A stretch of 64,000 bases of DNA from Chimonanthus salicifolius (lineage: Eukaryota; Streptophyta; Magnoliopsida; Laurales; Calycanthaceae). The position numbers and the translations under genes were made by a program. Location: assembly GCA_013350335.1 (NCBI GenBank), contig CM023537.1, positions 12,505,884 to 12,569,883 of the forward strand, read 5' to 3'. The notes below the pieces were generated by a model. That model worked only from the letters and a program-made list of their open reading frames with translations. It was not told the origin of the DNA and did no database searches. Shown here in pieces: positions 57,370 through 64,000 of this stretch; the stretch's first letter is position 1; each line of letters starts with the position of its first letter.

Positions 57370-57560
57370 GTATTTTTTTTTTTTTTAATATGGGTATCTC
57401 CACTTCACATTGGAGGTGAGACTAATTCCACGAGTATGTCTGAACCTCCTAATCCACGGACATTAGTTAAGTCGATGGGGAGTAACTCCATGAAAAGTGA
57501 CTCGGAGGGATTGAACGTAAATCGAACTCAAGATCTCGCTTCATGAAACGAGCATATTGA
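57370..57560 (-). mobile_element. tRNA-derived SINE, - orientation
   Basis: Reverse complement has tttgatggtcaatatgctcg (A-box region) and a B-box-like cttgagttcgattta, then the body tggattaggaggttcagac, the family tail ggaattagtctcacctccaa...gtggagatacccatatt, and an A run (T's at 57371-57386). Same family as 28297-28504. Confidence 0.65.
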
Positions 57561-57564
57561 CCAT

Positions 57565-59337
57565 CAAACCACTCTCTTTGTGTTATTTTTCTAGTGATAG
57601 AGTTTAGGAAGGATTTCCCCTTCTTTCGGTGGTGAATGCCTGTGGAACAAGAACATGAATATTCATGAGTCTTTAAGGGCCACATAACCCAACATTTTTA
57701 GGTCAGTGGATGGAATGAAATGACTTTTTTTGGCCACTCCATCTCCGTGGCTCAGGCTGAGCACTTCCACTGCCACTTACATACTCCTATTATACTCCCA
57801 CACACACTGAAAGAGAGGGAAGTACAAAAAGAGGCACAGTCGGCAATAGACTATTATATGTTGAAATCTTCCATGATTGGTAGTCTTCATTATATTATCT
57901 AGCATTGTTAAACTTTTCTTCAAATGTTTGATAGTGATGCCATGATGCCACGTGTTATATTCTATATGATAGTTTATGTTGCCCTCAAACCCCCCATCTA
58001 GCTTGCCTGGTGACTCATGATAGAATTAGAAAATTTTGACCAAGGAAACCACTTCAGAATTACAAAAGCTGTGGAAACTAAAGAAAGTTTACAGGAAAGA
58101 CTTCCCAGATTGACATCGACCACCTTACACTTTCTGCATGGGGAAAGCCAGTGGCTTCTTTGAGCCTAGTTATCAATTTTCTCCAAAAATTTAGTTCACC
58201 ACATTTGGATGTAACCAAGCCACTGCAGAATCCTCTGAAATTCAAAGGGGCAGTTCACATTAGTTGTGAAGGGAAAATTTATGAACTTATAAATAACTTA
58301 GATCCTTCCACCTAATGAGTTAGTTTTTTGGACTGAATATCCAGTCTTTTGTTAAGACTGGATACCCATTCGGTCATTTCTAAGAGTTAGACCATATAAT
58401 CCAATATTTCTATGATTTTTGCTATTAATATTAAAACCCTCTCATGTTCCTTCCCTGCGTAGGAAATGAATTATATGAAAAATTTGAGAAGGATCTCATT
58501 TTCTGTACTCTTCATATTTCATCAATTGAGAAATTATAAATAGTTTTGATTCTATAAGAAAATAGAGAAGAGGGTCTCTTTCATTTTCCATCAGTTAGAA
58601 AATGAACAAACAACCCTTTAAAATTCCAGATTTTATAAGACAATTACCCATGTCCAACCAAACATGTGCAAGATAATCATTCTTTTAACATATTAGCTAC
58701 GGTTAAAGATATATTAAATATGGTAATTTAAATTTTAATGTGAGAATATGCATGTCTGTGATTGATTACGAGAGATTATGTAATCTCTCAATTAAGAAGT
58801 TAAGATTATTTGTTATCCTTTGAGATTATCTCTTGTACTTTATGTATTTGGTTTTTATTCAATGAAATTATACAAGGAATTTACAGAAGAAATTTACAGT
58901 GATTTTTATTGTCTCTATTATTTTCTAACAGGTACATCGCCTCTATAGACATTGTAGATCATGTCACTAAAATATTTTAAGTTCAATTACTATTAAAGTA
59001 TTGGGTTTTAAAAAGGCAAATTATAGGGACACCTCCTCCATTTTATATTTACCAGTGTTAAAATTGTTTCTCTGTCCCACCTATTAAAGTATTAAAGTTC
59101 AATTACTATTAAAGTTTTCTTTTTCAAAATGAGATAGAATTTTAAACTCCAAAATCATGGGGTAGCAATGCTTAGATGGAGTTCAAATTTAAATAACCCA
59201 CTGTGCTTACCATTTCTACAAATTCCAACTAAGAATTTTAGTTCTTGTTCTAAGATAAAGTTTTTTATTAAAGGTCAATAAAAACTCACATAAAAATAAA
59301 TGTTATATTTGATATATTAGCATCTTGAGTTTTTTTT
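57565..59337. other. No gene seen; one LTR scrap
   Basis: Near 58255-58370 an LTR piece of the TRIM family is recognisable (cattagttgtgaaggg ... ggactgaatatccagtc). The rest is AT-rich intergenic DNA. Confidence 0.45.
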
Positions 59338-59573
59338 ATTAAAGGTCTTCGGGTGCTCTGTTTCTTCCAGACTGAGTTGTATTTTGTGTTTGACCGTTTG
59401 GGCTTGCCGAGCACGTCTGTGCCTTTATTTTTGGGCTCTGTTGGGCTTCTTCCAAGCGCCCAGTTTTCCCGTAACCAGCCTGGCCAGGGCTATGGGTCCT
59501 ATCTGATGTATTTTTTGGGCTATCCACTTTAAATGAAATTTACTAACACTCATTCAAAAAAAAAAAAAAAAAC
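59338..59573 (+). mobile_element. LINE 3' end with poly-A
   Basis: Begins ttaaaggtcttcgggtgctc and ends in atttactaacactcattc followed by 17 A's, the 3' end type of plant L1 elements. The opposite-strand 62-codon frame (59339-59527, with a chance SPG) is not a CEP gene: it has no signal peptide and lies within this element. Confidence 0.55.
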
Positions 59574-60139
59574 CTCTATAATGTAATATGGTTGGGATCA
59601 TAGTACATATATTACATTAGAGAAGTTATTTAATTAGAGAGTCTAGCAAATCGACGATCAGTATTCCTTTAAAAAAATTCCTTAAACTCTCATCTGTCTT
59701 TTCGGCTGAAATTATTTTATCTTCCTTCTCTTTCTACTCGATTGTTGTTTGAAAGCCAGACTGCCATCCATTGACGTCATTGGATCCTCTCCATGTGCAA
59801 TCCTCAAGACCAGCGAGAAACCCTACCAGTTCTGCTAGATCTGGAAACAAATCATCTTAGAGTCTTTTTCAGAGTGTTTGGGAAGTTCTTAGTCATTTTT
59901 GCAATAATTTTGTATTATAAATGTATTGAATATTACTTTACAAAATGATTGTGATAGTACATTTTTTATTCTAAATGTATTGTGTACTGAGTTAGAGAGA
60001 TTTACTACATTTTGTATGAGCCTGAAGTTGGGACCAACTGCTGATATTATTTTAGAGAGGTTATAACTTTATAGAACAATATCTTACAGAGGCTTTACTG
60101 TAGTTTGATTTGTATTTGCATCGTTAACTCATACCTAAA

Positions 60140-60300
60140 CTTAACCATCAAGGGTGAGCTTGATGGTCAATTCTCACTCTTATTTGTGGGAAGTCTTGGG
60201 ATCAAGTTCCCCTCAACACAAAAAGACTTATTCCCCTTGGTTCTTTACTCGACATGTGCAGATTGGGAGGTTTACACATGCTCCAAGGATTAGTCAGGTG
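60140..60300 (+). mobile_element. tRNA-derived SINE
   Basis: A-box-like gagcttgatggtcaattc and B-box-like ttgggatcaagttcccc, then a body resembling 28297-28504 (cagattgggaggtttacacatgctc / ggattggaaggtcgacatgtgctc). The 3' end is diverged into three gtgggacacat-type repeats. Confidence 0.55.
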
Positions 60301-60582
60301 GGACACATGTAAAATTCAGGTGGGACACATTGTAAAATTTAGATAGGACGCATGGATACCTTGATCTTAAAAAAAAAACTCATAACCAAACTCATGTAGA
60401 CCTAGTTGGAGTTGTTTTGGGCTTCCAAAGCCCAAGTTAGCAAGCTCGTCTACTGTCAACCAGCTAGGCATCAGAATCCGTCCTGTTATTAATGTGGGTA
60501 TTTCTGTCTCGAGCTCAAATTATAGCCATGAAATAAATATCTGGCAAATCAAAATTGGAATTGACATTTGTTGGAGAATTCC

Positions 60583-60814
60583 TGTAACTACCTGACCCAC
60601 ATACAGGGCTTAGGGCTCAACTCAGCAAGAAATTGTCCGCTCTGGGCCTTGCACACAGCTAGCCCGCACGGTTTTGCCTTTAGGCCCGGGCCCACCTGAC
60701 CTGGCCCAAAACACATCTTGCTAGATAAGTGGACTTGGCCTCTTATACACCCTTACCTCTCTTCCTTCCTATCCGATGTGGGACTCCCCATATTGGGGAG
60801 GCAAGGGTTTCACA
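60583..60814 (-). mobile_element. Solo LTR with ATTCC target duplication
   Basis: 232 bp from TGTAACTACCTGACCCAC to AAGGGTTTCACA, flanked by attcc on both sides (60578-60582, 60815-60819). Read on the - strand it has gagtcccacatcgg, a TATA box (gggtgtataagagg) and tgggcc-rich 3' part, the usual plant TRIM or LTR layout. No internal part remains. Confidence 0.85.
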
Positions 60815-60819
60815 ATTCC

Positions 60820-61985
60820 CAACCGAATAAAGAAATCAGATAAGAAGGGAAGCATAAAAAACGCCCAATTGCAATCAAGAATAAGAAATAAAAAATATTA
60901 TGGAAGGAAGAATCCAAGAGAAAGGATGAAGATAAAAAAATTTGGGATAAGATAAAGGATAGTGATGGCTGCAACCCTAAAGTAACAGATGGAAAGCAAA
61001 AGATGAGAAGATAGAAATTAAGCAAAAGATCAGTGTTTATGAAAATCTCAAAAACCTCCCTGACTGTAAAATGTTTTGCAGTTTTACGAGAAACCATTTA
61101 TTATAATTTTATTTTTCTTTCTTATTCTTTTTGAGATACATGATAAAATGCATTGATTAACAATCAAAAGAATTTTTGAGATTTTCATAAAAACTCAAAT
61201 TTTTAAAATTTTCAAAAAACAAAGTGTTTTTTAGAATTATGGGAAAACTCAAAACTCTAACTCTACTTTAAAAATTTTAGGAAAACCCATTTATTTGCTC
61301 AACTTGAAATTACTAAATCAATTTTAAAAAATCTTTTTTTTATTATTTTCAGGTTTTTTTACAAATGTTTTCTTTTTTCTTACAAACATATAAGCAAATC
61401 ATAATCATTTAATGGATGAACAATCAAGATTTATTTGATGGTTCCTATTAACTGTCTTTTTTATATAGAACATAGTTTTTAAACCCACCAGAGTTTAAAC
61501 CATTGAAGCAAATGGTGAGGCAAAAACCCGCCATTGAAGATAATTTTGAGATATGCCCTTGGGAGGGACAGAAGCAAAGGTGACCATTAACCCGATGTTG
61601 ATGATATGAATACACTCTGATCATGATCATAAATATAAACTTTTCAATCCATGGACTAGAACAATTCTAAGCATCAACCCACCATAAGAAGAAGAAACTT
61701 TACAAGCATTTGAAGCAATTGCAAAATCATATTGCGCCTTCAAAACCAATAACTGCTCCAATTGATGGTAGGAAACACCAGCTGAAGGAAACAAAGAAAA
61801 ATGGAGAGAAAAATGAAGCAGCCATGACAATTGACAAATTTCTGATCCAGGAAAAGACATTGAAACCGGGAACACATCGTTGCCTCCATTTTTTTCTCCT
61901 TTTGCCATGACATGGAGGCCAGGCTGTTTCTTTGCGTGTCAAAAAGGAAACTATAATGTACAGTCTTGGTGCTCTGGATTTTGCC
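60820..61985. other. 3' flank of the sulfotransferase-like gene, no gene
   Basis: AT-rich; overlapping open frames on both strands around 61627-62117 are shadows or non-coding 3' UTR of the - strand gene ending at 61990. Confidence 0.45.
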
Positions 61986-61989
61986 CGCA

Positions 61990-63594
61990 TCAGATTTGAT
62001 AGTCTGCATGAAGGAAATTCTCATATTTTGATCCCTTGAGCGTTTTGGAGATGTCTTCCCAATTCTCCACATGCTCGGATAACGGTCTTGTATGGATCTT
62101 AACCTGACGGCTCTCAAGGACTCTCTGTGGTACTCTTAAGAAGTCCAGGACATCCATCAACTTCTGTGAAAGATAAATGCAGATGAGTGCCAAATGACAA
62201 AGCATAGTAAGAAGTGCAGTGTGGTGTTTCACTCAGTCCAAATAACAAAGCAGCAAACAAGTGCGAAGCAGTTCCATACAGGTCGAGTCCAATATCTAGA
62301 GAGAATTTTTTTTTGAGAGGTAATATAAAATTTTATTGAAAAAGAGAGAAATACAAAGGAAAACAGCTGAAAGCAAAAAGAAAAAAATGGTCTAATAGGA
62401 TTAGACCAAAGACAAGAAGAGCATCAAAAGCATTATATCATATAAAAGTCAGAAACATCAAACGAGTGAAAACCCCTAGGTCCCATTCTTCAAATACACA
62501 AAAACCTCAGAGACAGAATTGTTGATCCCATTTTTGACAAGGAAATCTGTCACGTCATCTGTTGTGCGACTGATGTCAGCAAAGGAAACATACAATCCCG
62601 ATGCTAGGCCCCTAATCTAGAGAGATTAAGAGATTAACAGGACTCATTTTCAATATCAAAATCATTCACCAGTTAGAACCAAACAGGAATAGATGATATC
62701 CCAAAGAGGAAATAGTCATCCCATAAGAACATTAAGTAGAGACCTTTTTTCTTCTTCTTTTTTTTTTTTTTTTGGTGTGTGTGTGTGTGGTGGGGGGTGG
62801 GTTCATGTTGTTGCTATTTCACCTAACCAAAATACAGACCACTTCATTTGTTCCTTTCAACCACCATTTGGGGATCAATTGTTACTGATTTAAAAGTTGA
62901 TGGAATCTTTCCAGCAGGATCCGTTCACATTTCATGGTGGAGCCCACTAGAATGGTCAGGCCACCTGAAAAGCACGCCTGTTTATATAGTATGTCATCCA
63001 AGCATGACCAGAACTGGCGCAAAACCAAGTTGTATTGCCTGACAGGTATAGGTTCTGCCTGTGACTGATGCTGATATTTCATTGTTCCAAGCAACCATAA
63101 GTGAGTAAGAATCACCATCTCAGTACCTTCACAGTCTAGGTTAATATTTTACTTATATTTTAAACACCTTCAATTGCCTCTTGCTTTTTTATTTTTAAAT
63201 TTTAAAAAAGATTTCAAAATATTTTAAAAAAAACTGTGGGAAGGGTCCATATATCAGCCAACAGAAAAAACCTAGGCTGCTATAGAGGTTCCAAAGCCAA
63301 GTTTTAAACCATGCACACAAACTGAAGATTCTCTTTAGGCACCTCTACAAAGACTTTAGTTTTGAAGACTTACAGTCCGGTTATTCATAAGATCTTCATA
63401 ATATAGAATAGTATGGCGAGTGCTCTTAAAATATTCTAATGCATCAGCAGTCAACTTGTCTATATCTTCTAAATCATGTAATAATAATGAGGCATTTATC
63501 ACAGGCTTGTACTTTGCAAGTACTTCAGCCTGCAAAATGAAAAGCACATAGAAGTCAAACATAGTGCTAGGAGGCATGCATTTACATATAGAAG

Positions 63595-63640
<46 letters not shown>

Positions 63641-63819
63641 TCATCTGTAGAATGCACATGAGATTTATGGGTCCCATTTAGTAGCCTAGCATATCGATCA
63701 TATGAATTTGCAAGTACCGAAATCAATCGCCGTAGAAGATTCTTCCGAAATAGAAAAATTACAGAAACACCCCTTCGGTTGAAATATTCAACTATTTCTT
63801 CATGAAATTTCATGGGGCC
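61990..63819 (-). CDS. Sulfotransferase-like protein, last three exons (5' part outside window)
   Basis: Exons on the - strand: 63640-63819, 63374-63529 and 61990-62163, all phase 0, 169 codons plus TGA at 61990-61992. The borders are canonical (acceptors tgcag, ttgcag and cacag; donors gag|gtttc and act|gtaagt). The product begins GPMKFHEEIVEYFNRRGVSV, contains FLFRKNLLRRLISVLANSYD, LLNGTHKSHVHSTDE, FKSTRHTILYYEDL, then DVLDFLRVP and SRQVKIHTRPLSEHVENWED, and ends HADYQI. This order matches the plant P-loop sulfotransferase family often annotated 'nodulation protein H-like'. The RKNLLRRLISVLAN stretch fits the 3'-phosphate-binding part of PAPS-dependent enzymes. The PAPS 5'-phosphosulfate loop would be in the missing N-terminal exons. 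Intron 2 carries a LINE fragment; a GA repeat abuts the first donor. Substrate unknown. Confidence 0.85.
62305..62614 (-). mobile_element. 5'-truncated LINE fragment in sulfotransferase intron
   Basis: 310 bp flanked by a perfect 11-bp duplication atctagagaga (62294-62304, 62615-62625). It starts with a T run (poly-A on the - strand) and a complement of ttcaataaaattttatatta, typical of plant L1 3' ends. Non-coding remainder. Confidence 0.8.
62757..62805. repeat. T run plus GT/G-rich simple repeat
   Basis: About 19 T's followed by (GT)7 and a G-rich patch, within the intron of the sulfotransferase-like gene. Confidence 0.85.
63601..63636. repeat. (GA)n microsatellite at a splice donor
   Basis: About 18 GA units. 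On the - strand this is a (TC)n tract starting three bases after the donor GT of exon 63640-63819. A second TC tract is at 63950-63967. Confidence 0.95.
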
Positions 63820-64000
63820 CTGCATTATTAAAAATAAAAAGGATTTGAATTGCATCTTCATTTTGCACATGAAATCTAAGTAGAAGAGTTTTGTTGTTGG
63901 AAAAGTTGTAACATCATGTTTTGTAACATCATGTAGACACAGACAGACACACTCTCTCTCTCTCTCCCCCAAAGTAAATCATAAACTAAATTAAAAAAAT

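Noticed and set aside
59339..59527. Possible CEP-like peptide (contains THSPGQAGYG)
   Set aside because: No signal peptide, motif internal and not followed by Gly-His, and the segment is the 3' end of a LINE with poly-A.

Overview
The window is plant nuclear DNA, most likely from a woody eudicot, though I cannot name the species. It is AT-rich and gene-poor. Genes have short introns with GT-AG or GC-AG borders. The intergenic space is filled with plant-type mobile DNA: L1-type LINEs, tRNA-derived SINEs, TRIM and solo LTRs, hAT-type MITEs with 8-bp target duplications, and long foldback elements. No bacterial, organellar, tRNA or rRNA gene was seen.

Layout. (1) 0.9-23.2 kb holds a tandem array of serine carboxypeptidase-like genes (SCPL40 type) on the + strand. 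Copy A is cut by the window start (exons 3-8 visible). An orphan exon-8 fragment lies at 7.15 kb. Copy B is an intact eight-exon gene (8135-11619, 491 codons). Copy C (17239-23185) is a pseudogene with a 6-bp deletion that creates a stop, a LINE in intron 4 and a 1-bp deletion in exon 6. (2) Five small secreted-peptide precursors of the CEP (C-terminally encoded peptide) or CEP-like type all lie on the - strand: a broken CEP-like gene at 5.2 kb, its intact paralogue at 27.2 kb, a ten-repeat CEP polyprotein at 34.9-36.4 kb, and single-domain CEP genes at 46.3 and 55.5 kb. (3) At the right edge, on the - strand, are the last three exons of a sulfotransferase-like gene (plant 'nodulation protein H-like' family); its 5' part lies beyond the window.

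How it fits together. CEP peptides are apoplastic hormones cut from secreted precursors. In nitrogen signalling and root development they are perceived by CEPR receptor kinases. The notable gene is the ten-copy CEP precursor: 138-bp units with signs of a three-unit (414-bp) higher-order duplication. Its peptides lack the usual first Asp and first Pro of the CEP box. Its paralogues at 46 and 55 kb share the signal-peptide region and a GRHLKxEKK...CxKC module. Secreted carboxypeptidases beside peptides that must end at Gly-His invite a processing hypothesis, but that is inference from position only.

The SCPL/CEP-like part looks like a repeatedly duplicated block. Flanks, intron insertions and the CEP-like gene recur, but shared indels are distributed in a mosaic way that suggests unequal exchange or conversion. 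The 28-34, 37-45 and 47-61 kb stretches are essentially mobile-element debris.
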